Notes: a model not told the origin generated them from the sequence alone. Shown: positions 48,585 to 61,325, counted from the first letter of the stretch. The stretch is DNA of 64,000 bases from Mucor racemosus (GCA_027405735.1 JAPEHQ010000001.1:4650001-4714000); one strand, 5' to 3'. Translations and numbers: made by a program.

Positions 48585-49433
48585 ATGTATAAATTATCAA
48601 ATTTACCTGTAGAAATACTTTATAGCATCTTGAACCATTTAGATACAAATGATATCATCACAATGGCGAGGTTGAATAGCTGGTATTGTTACTGCTTATC
48701 AACTTTAATAGGTGATAGGATAGAACAATATGTAAAATCCGAAGGATGGAGAATTCATGTAAATTATTATATTTTTTAATTTCGATATTACTATACTAAC
48801 AAAACCATTTTAAAGATTGACATTTTAGCCAAGTCATATCCCTCTCATCAAGCAAATTCGTCATTCCCGTTTGCAACCGAATTATTATTACTGAGTGAAT
48901 TCTCAAGAATAAACCCTTACACACTTACTTTGGAGTTCAGTCTATGTCCTATTGATGAAGATGGTTTAGATGCAATCGATTCTGCTACTCGTAGTCAAAG
49001 GTCAATTGTATTATTTGACAAAATTAAAACAAATGTCGATATTGTAGCGTATTTCGCTCAAATATCTACAAATAGAAGATTGCAGCATGTAAATCAAGCA
49101 GGCGCAGCTATCATGAATGATAGAAATCTTTGGTCATCCGATAAAGAGAAATCTGGTATGGCTGTCATGGGAACAGGCTTCAAAGTTCAGTACAACCTCA
49201 CAACAAGGATACAAGAAAAAGACATGTCGAAATTAGTAGATCAATTCAAATCAGATTATGATCAACACAAGAACGAATTGGATGTTTTATCTCTACAAAA
49301 TGAATTACCAGCTGTGATATCTTTTGATAAAATACAAGTTTCGCCTGAATGGTGGTTAAAACAAATGGAAATTCCTAGTTATAGTAGCTATGAACAACAA
49401 GAACCTCAATTTTTAGAACATGGATATTGGTAA
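48585..49433 (+). CDS. F-box protein
   Basis: Two exons, 48585-48758 and 48816-49433, give 263 aa. The F-box is at the N-terminus: LSNLPVEILYSILNHLDTNDIITMARL (residues 4-30). The rest (ATELLLLSEFSRINPYTLTLEF, FDKIKTNVDIVAYFAQISTNR) has no repeats or known substrate domain. F-box proteins bring substrates to SCF ubiquitin ligases through Skp1. Its stop codon is 25 bp from the stop of the convergent acetyltransferase gene. Confidence 0.8.
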
Positions 49434-49458
49434 AAAAAAAAACCAATAAATTTTTTTA

Positions 49459-50422
49459 TTAAGCTTGTGCATAATTTCCTGTTTTTACAGTCTTTGTCCA
49501 ATAATCTATCAAATCTTTATATGTGGACAAGACATTATTGTGTTGTTCATTTGTTGCTTTAGACCCATAAACTTCTATTTCATCACCAAATTCATCCAAC
49601 TTCACTGTTGAGGAAGGCTCTAAAAGTGTCCATTCTAATGTAATTTCTTGAAATACAGTGGATACAGCAATTTCATAAAAACCAAATTTTGATTTGAATA
49701 AATTAATGCTGGGATCATTTTTTAAAGAAATCTTTGCATGAAACGTTTTCAACCCTATCACTTCTAAAGCTAATTTTTGGATAGCTGTGAGTATCCTGCA
49801 TCCATTTATATTTTTTGTTTTGCGGTTTTACCATATCCCATAATTATTTTCAATGCTTCTCTTCCTCGACCTGTTCTTCTAAAATCAGGCTCAGCAATCA
49901 TGACCTCAATTTCTCCAAATGTTGGGTCTTGGTCTTGATCGTTAAAGAAAATGTTTACATCACCAATCATTACTAGAAATAAATAAAAAATAAATAAATT
50001 AAATTCTACATCGATCTCAATGGCATGCAATGGATTTACCAGTATGGTCTTTGATTTCTTTCTCTGGTATATCCTTTAATGACTTGCTGGAATCATTCGG
50101 TAAACTAGTAATGATAAATGTAAGTTCTGCAATAATGTTAATTTTACAGCTATCTATATCCAAAGTAAAGATATCCTACTTTCTTCATCTTTATGCCATG
50201 AATCTTGCATTTCATATTCTTCATCCAATGTCAATGGCTCAGACGCGGTCATTTCTTGAAGGAAAGGTGATTTCATCCATTCATGATATTTAGGAACATG
50301 TTCAGGTTTGTAAGGCACTAAAGCAACATTTTCACCAATCTAATTGGCATTGTCAGTACGAAATTATTTTTTTATTTTAATAAAACAATACTTGCAAGCA
50401 CTGTATTTTCGTTCAGTTTCAT
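49459..50422 (-). CDS. NAT9: NAT9-like GNAT N-acetyltransferase
   Basis: Five exons on the minus strand, 50422-50396, 50339-50180, 50126-50040, 49972-49832 and 49784-49459, give 246 aa. The N-terminus MKLNENTVL|IGENVALVPY, then HVPKYHEWMKSPFLQ and TASEPLTLDEEY, follows the animal NAT9 pattern. The GNAT core has MIGDVNIFF, FGEIEVMIAE, and the acetyl-CoA loop RRTGRGREAL; SVFQEITLEW closes the fold. Intron 1 appears to use a GC donor (GCAAGT); this keeps the NAT9 spacing between NT and the Gly. The ATG-proximal promoter is shared with the U11/U12-65K gene. In animals NAT9 affects microtubule stability; the substrate here is unknown. Confidence 0.88.
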
Positions 50423-50566
50423 TATAAATAAATAGAATAAATTATGCTATTGAAAGAGACCAGGTTGAAAATCTTTTTCTATAATTCAGTTATTGTGACT
50501 ATTGGAGAACCCCTTTATCATCCTCCTTCCTATACTTTGAAATACGAAAAAGCTTAGTAAAAACAA
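50423..50566. promoter_or_regulatory. Bidirectional promoter, NAT9 / U11-U12-65K
   Basis: Only 144 bp separate the two divergent start codons, so both core promoters must lie here. Small pyrimidine tracts occur; no canonical TATA box was identified. Confidence 0.6.
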
Positions 50567-51787
50567 ATGAGCAATGTAATACATTAATCTTAATCAAATT
50601 ACAAGGGATTTTAATGGTTTTCATAGGATACAATTACAACATTAATTGTTAAACATTTGCCTGATTTCATAACAACATCAGCAGAGTTACGAGAAAGATA
50701 CTTTAAACCGTATAAACCAATTGACGTTCGATTTATGCAAAGTCAGGCCATGGTAACCACATAAAATTAACATGTCGAATAACGCAAATAACACTGAGAA
50801 TCATAAAAGATTGGTTTTGTATTTCTAGACTTTCCTAATCGCAACATTGCCGAGCAAGCATTTGACATGTTGAAAAGGATTAATTTTGGATTATATTACA
50901 AACAAGTAACAGTGGAATACGCGAAGCCTGATCCAAACAGACAACAAGACTCCATCACTACTCACCAATTCACTATAGAACAACAGGAGCAAGCAGCAGA
51001 CCCAGTATCTGCTCCGCATGGTTTGCTTTACCCACCCAATCCTCAACTCAAATATTATTATCCCGATCCAACGCATGATATTTTAACAAACATTACACAT
51101 GCCATAGCCACTGTCCCGAGATTTTATACCCAAGTACTTCACCTCATGAATAAATACAATATGCCTCCACCATTTGGCCCTGCAGAAAAGGACGCAAAAC
51201 CATCGTTTTTGAAAAGAAAGCATGATCAATTACTAGCCAGCGATGAATCAGAATTAGAAGATGAACAAGACGACACAACAGAGCTTCAACAAGAGAAAGT
51301 AAAGCAAACAAGATTACTTCGTATGGCTGCTGAAAAGCAAAAACTAGCTTTACACAAGCAACCTCCTTCTTCCTCTTTCTCCTCCTCCTCTTTTACAACA
51401 ACAAATACAAGCAACAAAAAAATCAAGATCAATATTGGTCTTACATTAGAGCAACAAGCTATTCGTAAACAATGTAAACCTATTTCAGATTTACTCAATC
51501 TACCTGCATTTAAGCAATACGAGGAAGGCACACCGAGCTCTAAAATATATATAAAAAACCTAGATAAACAAACAACACAGCAAGAGTTGGTTGATTTATA
51601 TTCAATATTTTCAAAAAATGTCAATGTTAATTTGATGACCAAAGGACGATTAAGAGGCCAAGCATTTGTCGGTTTTACAGATAAAGCAGAAGCTTCGTTA
51701 GCTTTACAATGTACAAATGGTTATGTGCTGCATGATCGCCCTATATCTGTTCAGTTTGGGAAAGAATCTAGCACTGAAACCAAATAA
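50567..51787 (+). CDS. RNPC3: U11/U12 snRNP 65K-like protein (minor spliceosome)
   Basis: Three exons, 50567-50575, 50627-50752 and 50810-51787, give 370 aa. The first coding exon is only nine bases (Met-Ser-Asn). RRM1: TLIVKHLPDFI, IDVRFMQSQAM and IGFVFLDFPNRNIAEQAFDML (residues 4-70). An acidic and Ser-rich linker holds FLKRKHDQLLASDESELEDE. RRM2 near the C-terminus: KIYIKNLDKQTTQQELVDLY, GRLRGQAFVGF and RPISVQFGKE. This two-RRM layout with a long linker is that of U11/U12-65K (RNPC3), which bridges U11 and U12 snRNPs through U12 snRNA. RBM41-like is the main alternative but lacks RRM1. Its presence implies U12-type introns in this genome. Confidence 0.85.
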
Positions 51788-53998
51788 CCATAATGAAAAT
51801 ACTAAATCAAATTACCATACTTCTTGTAATAAATACCTAATTCGTCTGTTTTTGATACAGTATAATATAGATATACGAATACTTTGCAGAATGTTTCATT
51901 ATCTTTGTACAGAATTTACTAAATCACTTCTCAATAAGGTGACATAGTAATCATGTGAAGCCTCTAAAATTTCTCCATACTTTTCTGTATATATTGCCAG
52001 TTTATAGAATTTCTCCCAGCCCAAATCGATTGTTATCGACATTTTGTTTTTTGGATGATGTTTGCAAGCATCTTGCATATATGTTTATATTTTTTATTCT
52101 GGCTTTACTTTAACAATATATGCGTTAGTAGTCCAACGGCGGATGGATATAAAAAAAAAACGGCGATTTTTTTTTATTATTGATTTTTATTATTCCAAAT
52201 CCAAGTTTAGTTTATATTGGAACATATCTTGTACGTATTGAAAAAAATAATCATGGTTGATGCAAATATCATTCTTAAGTTCATGTCTACTTTAATTGGC
52301 AAGAATAAGCTTCAAAAGTATCTTCAATTGGCACAATTTGGCCACAATTCGGTCGATATGGCAGTATTTTTCAAATTGAAACTAGCTGGCATCAATAATA
52401 AAAGTTGTTGCAGTATCTTCTTTGATCAATAAAATAATATTAGTTCTGCTATTTGAGATGCATAGAGGGGGCATACATCCAAATGTCGCAAAAAAGTCAT
52501 GTTTTTCGATAAATCATAATTAAAATTAATAGACAACTCCAATTCTACTTTTCATATATGATAACGCTAAATCGCATCTATCGTCTCTATTTTTTTTTAG
52601 AAAAAAATATCAATTTTTGACTGAGAAATCCGCAATTTACAAATCATTCAATTCTCTTCAGTTTGCCCCTGTATCTGGTCGATCAAAAAATTCGGATGTT
52701 CAAAAAACTAATGAAAAATTCAAATATCTCCACGAAAAACGTAGTTACAGAGGTGAATAATATCTCATCTTGTAGATACAAATTTGCTCTATCTCGCTAT
52801 AATTTATATTTGAAGAACAAGGGCGAAAAATGCGTTTTTCTGCTCAAAAATTGCAATTTTATATTCTGCTTTCTAAATGATTTTTTTAGCACAGATTTTG
52901 TTCTGAAAATTATACCATTGAATCCGCAATCAAAATCTCTGCATAAAACATTAATCTTACAAATTATGGTTATTATGCCATTTGTTGCGCAATTTAGTAA
53001 AATTAGTTTTTTGGGTTTTTTTTTGCGATTTTTTGTTGCATTGGTTTTTCAACTCCGGGTCATCATTTTTTGCTTTGATTGTAAAAATGGTTGCTTTGTT
53101 AATTGTATTCAGGATGGAACCAAAAGCAGATATTCGCCAAAAAAAAAATACATTATCATACCCAAGATGTTAAAAAAAATATTTGTTTAAAATAGACGTT
53201 TGTAACACTATTTTAAAGTCTGTATAAAATCCTTTAAAATTTAAGTACAAGTTTTTTTTTTGGATGCTACGTGCTACTTGATTTGTTGTAGTCAAAATTG
53301 CAGTAGTGATAAGGCAAGGATTATCATTTCTAATACAAATTACCATAAGTATGGTAATGGTGTGTTGAGTTTGCTTGAAAAAAAAAAGGACACGGTCAAT
53401 TGCTTAATCGAAAATAAAATCAAGAAGATAAGAAAATATGTGATAATGTGCTGTACAAAAACAATAGAGAATGATCCCAATGTCGTATTATTTAGTTGTA
53501 CAAAGGTCACATTGAACAGTCCATTGTGACAGTAGATATTGTCCCAGAAAAAAAGTATAAAAAGGACATTTACTCATGTCCCTCTCTTGTTCTGTATTCT
53601 TGTGCTCGGGCAAAACCACGAAAGTGAGGTTCATACTGATTCTGGTTTATTGCTGGTTGAAAACTACAACCAATACCCGTCTACAGTGCTTTTCGGAGCG
53701 CGGTAGCAATTTTTTGAAGGTTCGCAAGGGCCTTTCCTTACTAAAATTTAAATGAAAATTAAAAAGTCTCTTGGGATGTTGGGGGGGAGATTACGTGCCT
53801 GGCTATTTAGTTCTTGGCTTCTTTACTTATGCGTTATTATGTTATAATACAATTAGGTATATAAATGCGTCAAGCATTTGATAAAAAATGCATATTTCCA
53901 TATTATCCATAAAAAAGTAGAGACATTTAGTGATTATTGTTATTTTTTATTGCTTTATTATAATGTTATATATCATTGCTATTAAACACGTAAATCAA
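51788..53998. other. Intergenic, no gene supported
   Basis: Open frames at 52217-52432, 52663-53190 and 53260-53529 are low-complexity, Phe/Leu/Lys-rich and do not match known families. TATAAAAAGG near 53557, a GC-richer stretch at 53580-53720 and a short word CGGAGCG near 53694 (as at repeat A edges) suggest retroelement debris, but no LTR ends with a target duplication were found. Confidence 0.45.
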
Positions 53999-56900
53999 TT
54001 ATTTTTTGTCACTGATGAATTCAGTAGACAATCGAACTTTTTCATTGTTCTCTGTATAGTTGGTTTCCTTTATCTTTTTAATCCATTTACGATCAATAGT
54101 CATACATTTATATGCTGATGCTGATAAACTTTCAGCAACACCATTTTCTTTGAATTGTTTGGCGGTAGCATCGGCTTTAATTCGTCGTAGATGATCAAAT
54201 GCCACTAAATAGCAATATTTTGCGTACTTGTTTGTGTTGATGGATATTTTGTAGGCATAGCTAGCTTTAATATTCTGTAGCATTCTGCCACCATTTGCTT
54301 GAACATCGAATGTAATAATATTTGATTTTAAGCTTTGTGTCGGTGGGCTTTCCATAAAATCCTTGGCAAAGTACTCTTCCAACTCGAAATGGCTATTAAA
54401 TTGGCTCTGAAACTCTTCTATGAATTTTTCATCGACATACTTTGCAGGATTGGAAACATTCTCTAGATATCGTTGCTTTTGTAAATCTAATTTCGTACAC
54501 TGTTTGTTGTATTCATCCTTGTTATTCTGTACAGCGTTTGCTATGAGCCTTAAATCAGCCATAAGTAAATCATCGTTGAGTTGCGTTGCTAGTTCATTAG
54601 CCTTAAGCCATGGTGCAATGAGATCAGGATCTTTGAGAGGAATATCATCATCATAAAACATGCTACGAGAATATTTGGTAAATGCTGCGGTTTCTTTCAA
54701 CAGTGTATCATACAAGAAATCCATAGTTGTAGTACAAGGTGCACCTTCAAGGGTAAATACATTATTTGTTTCCTTGTAGCTTCGAAATGTTGGCCCACGT
54801 TGTTTGTTTTTTTTATCCATAAACCATGGTGGATGGGGTATTTCTTGGAAATTTATACGATCTCGTTTCTTCGCAGATGCTGTCAAAGTTAATCCTTGTT
54901 TAGGAGCATCCACTAATTTAGAGCACATGTGACCCAAGTAAATAACATCAGGATGATCAAGTGAGGAGCACTCAGCAAGCACCGTTCTCCAATTCTCATA
55001 AGTGCCCAAGGTACCATCAGGAATAGCGACAGAGAGGAAGTTACTTTGAATGACTTCTTCTGTATTTTTATTAGAGCCTACTTCTTTACCTACAGTAGTT
55101 TTGTCTTTTTGAAAGGCTTCTTCTGCACGTTTGCATGGAGGAGGTACAGGGTTTGAATTAAATGGTTTTACTATACGTTCATCCCAACAACAGAAAACCT
55201 AGGATAAAAATAGTAGAATTAGTATAAATGCCTTGGTTTCAATATTCTTTAGAGTAATCATTACAATATCACCATCATAATCACCACCACTCAATTGACT
55301 AGCTAATGATGTTTCTCCTTTGATTGAGAAAATAGCTAAATCTGTATACATTCTTAATGCAGTGCAATCCACAGCCTTTACTTTTTGAACATCACTTTTC
55401 AGGGCACAAGGATTTCGAGTAACAATAACATCTCCCAATATTTGACCAGCACGAATACCAGTTTTTTCATCCACTCGTCGATTGGATAATTGCAAGAATA
55501 TTTCACCCGGTTCTAGCGTGCCTGTTGGATCAGGAACACATGTTACAGTGCATGATTGAGGTACTTCAATTTTATATTTCGTTGTAATAGATTGCATAAT
55601 CTGTCGAAATACCATTGTTACTCGAGTAGCAACATAGGCATTGGATAGATCAAATCCGGCATCCAATAATCTTACAATAGATTCATGTAAACTTGCAGGA
55701 AATCCAGAGTATTTATTGAGTCTTGCAAAATGATTATCTTTTGTTTCCATTGAAAGCTTACTGAGACCCTTTTCTTCTCCTGTTGAATTATCCAGTCGTT
55801 CATCATCGCTTAAATGTGATTCATCTGGTGAATCCAAAGTGAAAAAGCCGCTATCATTTTCATCATCGACACCACCAGCTCCACCACCATTTACTAAATC
55901 TCTCCACAAACCCTTTTCAGTATTTGCTTCGTTTTCCCATCGACCCATCATAATCTTCCCTGATTGTGCGACCCAATCTCTCAGCAATTTAATACTTTGA
56001 TTTTCAGTAACGATTGCTGCCAATTGATGAATATATTCTTTGAGAATGACAATAAATACAGAATGTGGCACGCCACCATGAGATAAACATTGAATAAATT
56101 GGGTGTTCAAGTTGGATGGATATACAAGAATAGAATTTTTGACCAAATCAAACGAATAATGGTGAGGATCGAATGTGAAATCGCTTTGAAGTATACCTGT
56201 TTTGAATTTGTCTTGGCTTTTGCGAATTTTGATATAATCACCAGATGTAAAATCAAGATCAGGCTCAATAATCCAAATACCTTTAGCTCCAGCAATACGG
56301 CCTTGAATAGCACAGGGTAATTCATCAGTAGCTTGACAGCCCATAATCTTTTTCATTGCAGAACAAGAAATAATACCACAGCCATCAGTCATACAATTAG
56401 TCTCATTAGAGCTTGATCCAGTTGCGCCATAAATATCATCAATATATTTGATTTGTTCTGGTTTGAACTCCAAAGTAGGAATACTGCTACTGTAACCCAA
56501 TGACATACGACTTGCATATTTACTCATTGACATATCCCAATTCTCTATAATAGGCATATGCCATTCAATAACTTGTTGAATACTAATTGGAGCCAAATCA
56601 ACACCTTCTGTTGCAAACAAAATGACTGTATCATCTTTGACAAACAAAAATCGAAAAACTCGATGCATCAATAAGAAAGGTTTCAAAAAGAAGCTTTTGC
56701 ATTGTTTAAGAATTGCTACATGTGTGGTTCTGCCCAACTTCAATTCCAAAAATCGATCTTGTCCAAATTTACGAAAGAACCTGTTTGATGCTTCAACTTT
56801 TGGTGCTCTCAATGTTATTGTTGGATGCATGCTTGACTTTTTCCATGTAATCAGTCCACTAAAATGAATCATTCTATTTTTGATTCGTGCATTTTGTTCC

Positions 56901-57353
56901 TTTGATTGTACTATAAAGTTTGCGTCAAGAGCAGATGGTAAAGGCGTTAAAGGTGTTGGTGGAAGTGTCGCGGGTTTTTGCATTTGTTTAAAATATATCC
57001 AAACGTTTTCTGGACATCTATCCATAACAGTATATGCTGAACCATTCACTTTAATGCCCAATCGTGTTTCTTGATTCCATTTAATCATGCTATCGTACAA
57101 TTGAGAGGGTTCATTGTACCCTGTATTCAAAAAAGCTTGAAATGCTTCAAATGGAACTTCAGACCAATCGACATTGAATGATTGTACGAAACGAGAGATT
57201 TCATACAAAATGACCCAAGGAACGTTGTTAAATAATTTGGCTGCACTTTGAGGATTGCAGATGATGTTATGTGTATCGCTTCTTGCACTATCATTTGTAA
57301 AGCAAGACTCTAAGGAAACAGGTTTGATTTTAGTATTAGTAGTAGTAGTGGTA

Positions 57354-57388
<35 letters not shown>

Positions 57389-57934
57389 GGCTTTTGAACC
57401 ATGAGTAGTAACAGCAACTGCATTTTCAGATTTGTTGTTTACTGTCATGATATTTGGCATCTTGAGTCTCTTGTGTAATACACTATTATCAGTCAATCCA
57501 GGCGATCTTGCTCTCTTTTTTGTGTCTGGTATATTTTCCATAAAATCATCATAATCATCATTGAATTCATCACCAAAATCATCACTGGAATCATCATTTG
57601 CTATAGCTTGAACATAAAAAAAAAAGGTTGAGTAAAGCGTGATATACACACACGTCAAAAATGACAACTTACAAAGAATTGTATTGTTTTGTTGATCCAA
57701 GATGGAAATAAAATCATTGATAGACTTGTTGGGTCTTGTGTCTTGCAAGAATGATTTTACAATAGTTTCAAGTGTCTGTCCACCTGAAATTGCGACAATT
57801 TGCTGCATTTTAACAACTTCTGATGGTAATGAAATATTGGTTGCATTAGACAAAAGGTGTATACGATTTGTCAATTTAAGGTTGTGGTATATTTGTTTAG
57901 CACACCGAATAATGAGTGGTTCCAAAGTTGACAT
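53999..57934 (-). CDS. RNA-dependent RNA polymerase (RNAi pathway)
   Basis: Three exons on the minus strand, 57934-57673, 57606-55265 and 55198-53999, give 1267 aa. ATG at 57934 (MSTLEPLIIRCAK) is the first ATG; the frame upstream has only GTG/TTG. The catalytic loop of eukaryotic cellular RdRPs is present: SGGDYDGDIVFCCWDERIV, with Asp at about 863, 865 and 867, joined across intron 2. Other family segments: RIAGAKGIWIIEPD, PFLLMHRVFRFLFVKDD, LKSDVQKVKAVDC and PLIAN-like WLKANELATQL. The N-terminal part is acidic and holds a Thr run encoded by a trinucleotide repeat. These enzymes make double-stranded RNA for Dicer in quelling and related RNAi, as in Mucorales. It is divergent with the LIM gene 1 kb away. 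Confidence 0.93.
57334..57397. repeat. GTA trinucleotide repeat inside the RdRP coding sequence
   Basis: About 20 units (with one GTG and one GTAT variant) encode a Thr run in the acidic N-terminal linker of the polymerase, a likely length-variable spot. Confidence 0.8.
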
Positions 57935-58972
57935 ATTAACGGATGTACTAAGTTTGAGAGAAGAACTACTTTGTCTGTCCTTTTTGTTTCTCACTCAAAT
58001 TTTGCTTGAAAGTTGGCCCTTTTGTAACACCCGCTTTGGTATTGAATGTTTCCCATGTTTTCGAACGCGCGCGTCACAAGCCCTGAAATAATACCCGTTG
58101 TAGTGTACGATACATATATTCTGATCAATAGTCAATATTGATTAATTAGATATTAATGCACCCCCCCCCTTTTTTTTTGTCTGGTTGAGAATGAGATTGT
58201 TGATATATTTACACTAATCTTGTGGTATGACATTATTCCATCTGATGGAATTTATCGTTCAAATGAAACCAATTTACTTGCCACTCAACTTTCTATAATA
58301 AACCCAGCAAAGAAGACATTAGTAGTGATTAATCATATCCTGTGATTACACTACTTTTGATGCATATACTTAATGTTGGCATCAAGTAAATTTGAAGGAA
58401 TTGCAGGATATTCAGTATTAAATAATGTAATTTGATGAAGATACAGTACGATATTTGACCCTGTGTAGATGGTAACACAGGACATCATATATAGAGGTTA
58501 GGCGCACCATGTATCAGTATGTTAGAAATGCACTGTTTAAGCCGCTCAAAAGTTTTCAATTTATTATATTTACGCTGTAAAGAATGTTAAAAAGGTGATA
58601 CACATTACTTTATTGGCTATCAATCAACGTAAATGATGACATTATTTGATAGCTAAATGTGCAACAAGTATTAAACGATTTCAAAAACTATAAATCTCCC
58701 AGCAAATCTTTACAGTTAACTCAAGCAATCATCATGATTCACGAAAATAAGCAGCTAAAATAATGATGACATTTGTACAACAAAAATCATCTAAATTAAG
58801 TAAAGCGACAACAAATTACTTTATGATAACCGTTAAAAAGTAAATTTACAGTAAAGGCAATCCCCAATTATAGTAATAAATCAATAACAAACAAAATAGC
58901 ATAAATAATGCAACTTTTTCTGCTTGAAATGCGTTTTGATTCTGTATCTCTTTTATTCAACCTCTTAAAAAA
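57935..58972. other. Divergent promoter region, RdRP / LIM gene
   Basis: No ORF. A C-run followed by a T-run lies at 58161-58179. The upstream region of both genes must be here. Confidence 0.5.
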
Positions 58973-61010
58973 ATGACTTTTTGTATTTACTGTAATCAAA
59001 ACGTATACACAAACACATCCACTTGTCCAAAGTGTTATAGAACAATTCAAAACACCACAAACAACAAAAAACCGACTGAAGCATCTTCATCGCTACTAGC
59101 AAAAGCTGCCATGTTTCCTAATCAAGCAAGATTAAGCCAAGCAAATACTGACAAATGGCAAGACACCTATGGTAAAAAGGCAATCTTTAATAATGGCTTA
59201 GGATCTACTTCTACTCCCATTAGAACTAGACAACAAAGAACAATGCCTCAGTTTGATATTCAACAACCTAAAGATAACAACATGAAATCTTGCGCTAAAT
59301 GTCAAAGAAAGCAAAATTCCTGGACTGATTTAAACAATTTTTCCATCTATAATTCAGCTTATTATTGTAAGCCTTGTTTGACAGAAAAATTAGCATGGTA
59401 ACTATGATAACATGATGCTTTTATATGATATTTTCATACTAATCCATAAACCTAAAAAAAAAAAAAAAAAAGCCCTGGCTGTAATAAAGCTGTAGATCGT
59501 ACTGATATTCAAACGTTATTCAATAATCAAACATGGCATAGCTGTTGTTTCCAATGCACCCACTGTAAATCACCTTTGAAATCAATGTTGGCATCCATTG
59601 ATTCTGAGGGTATGCCATCTTGTCGAACATGTCAATTAAAAGATCAAATGCAATTAAATCAATCACCTAAGCCCGGTACACCTAGTGTTTCTACGCCTAT
59701 TCTTTCTTCTTTGGCTTCTTCCAAATCAACTGTTACTACTACAACTCCAAGCACTAGTACAGATAATCCTTATTTTAGATATCAAAGGACCAGAAGATCC
59801 TCCATGTTTAATTCTACAAATGCTTTGGCTGAAGAAACAATCAAATCTCGTAGTGTTTGTCCAACATCTCCCTCTGTATCCACTGCATCTTATTCTAGCA
59901 TTGATAGTCCTGTAACATCTCAATCTGCTACTGAACCAACCATTGAGCCTAAAAAGACTGAGAGCACCACATTGCCTCGTAGAAGAAAGGTTGTCAAAAA
60001 GCCATGCAAAGAATGTGGTCAACATGTATCCAAAAAAGACTATCGTGGTCTCAAGATCCATACTGGAGAAGTACTTTGTTTTCATACTTATTGCCTCTTT
60101 TGTGCCAAATGTCATCAGACATTTAATGGTTTAGAATTCTGCACAGATGGTAAAAACTTTTATCATACCAAATGTCCTTCTACAGCTATTACTAGTATTC
60201 CTTCTTCTCCTGTTTCTGCTGTTGGACCAAGGCAAGGCACTCCTCAAAGCGAAGAAGATGAAGCTTATCCTCGTACACCTCCACCTCATAACACCTATTT
60301 CGATATTGTATCATCTTCTCCAACTGATACTACTCTACCTCCCTTTTCTTCAACCGAATTACCGAAAAAGCAAAATGTTATTGTTCCTGAACCTACAATT
60401 GTAATGTGTAACACATGCACTAAACCAGTGACCGATACATGTTTGGAGCTCTCCAATAACTTTTACCATAAAGAGGTAAATTATCATATTTGAATGATTG
60501 TTATTGTATGTTTTTACTAAATATATTTTGTTGTTATAGTGCCTATTATGCGCCGGTTGTAATAAAACTGTACCAACAGATCGTAAATTGATTAAACATC
60601 AAGATAAACTTTATTGTGATCATTGTACACCTTCAAATACCAAAGCCACTACCGCAAAAAGAGCTATTAAACCTGAATTAAAGATTAATACAGAAGCTGA
60701 TACTAAGGAACCTCCTAGAAGAAATTCTACCATTACAACCCCAAGTGATATATTCAAGTCAAGAAAGAAGGTTTTACCTAGATTAGGTGGTGTTCGTACA
60801 TGTGCTCGTTGTAACGAAAGCATGCCATTCTCTGATACTCAACCAGGTCCAAATGCTAGCAGATGGCATAAGAAATGTTTACGTTGTACAGGTTGTAAGA
60901 AGCAAATGGACTCTGATGCTCATATGACAGTAAACAAAGAATCTGGCTTGTGCTTGGTTTACTGTCGAGATTGTTTAGATGAAACTCCAAAACCAAGATT
61001 TGTTCGTTAA
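58973..61010 (+). CDS. Multi-LIM-domain protein (paxillin-like)
   Basis: Three exons, 58973-59397, 59473-60475 and 60540-61010, give 632 aa. A small N-terminal zinc module is CIYCNQNVYTNTSTCPKC. LIM-type zinc modules follow: CAKCQRKQ...CCFQCTHCKSPLKS...CRTC (about 105-215), CKECGQHVSKKDYRG...CAKCHQTFNGLEFCTDG (about 345-400), CNTCTKPVTDTCLELS...CLLCAGC...CDHC (about 460-520) and CARCNESMPF...CLRCTGCKKQM...CRDC (about 570-620). Linkers are Ser/Thr/Pro-rich. LIM domains are protein-protein interfaces at cytoskeleton and polarity sites; fungal relatives act in polarised growth. The intron 1 acceptor lies directly after 17 adenines, an unusual 3' splice site. Confidence 0.88.
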
Positions 61011-61325
61011 GATAATTCACATCTGCATTTCATGATTAAACACCACAATATTATACTCATTTTATATATTATATACTATATACATTCCTAAATACAATTG
61101 TTCATCAATACACACATAGTTCATAAATATATATCCTCCTAAAATAAAAATGTACATTTGTCAATAATAAGCCACTTTTGAGAAGGATGAGGGTATACCG
61201 TATGAAATTTGCCGGGAGCGGGCAAGGAAAAAAAATTGGAGAGCCACAGCAAGCAATAGAATTAAGAATGAAGATATCCCATATCGTTTAGATCCTCCTC
61301 TTTTCCCCTTCTCCAAAAGCATCTG
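61011..61325. other. Intergenic / RPL9 promoter and first UTR exon
   Basis: Contains the RPL9 promoter; a GC-richer block at 61185-61260. No CDS seen. Confidence 0.45.

Noticed and set aside
52217..53529. Three plus-strand open frames (71, 175 and 89 aa) as possible genes
   Set aside because: Composition is Phe/Leu/Lys/Asn-rich from AT-rich DNA; no motif, no plausible intron joins, and repeat A-like phrases nearby.
53520..53700. Possible LTR (TGTGAC start, TATAAAAAGG, CTACA)
   Set aside because: No matching target duplication and no second copy; ends could not be fixed.
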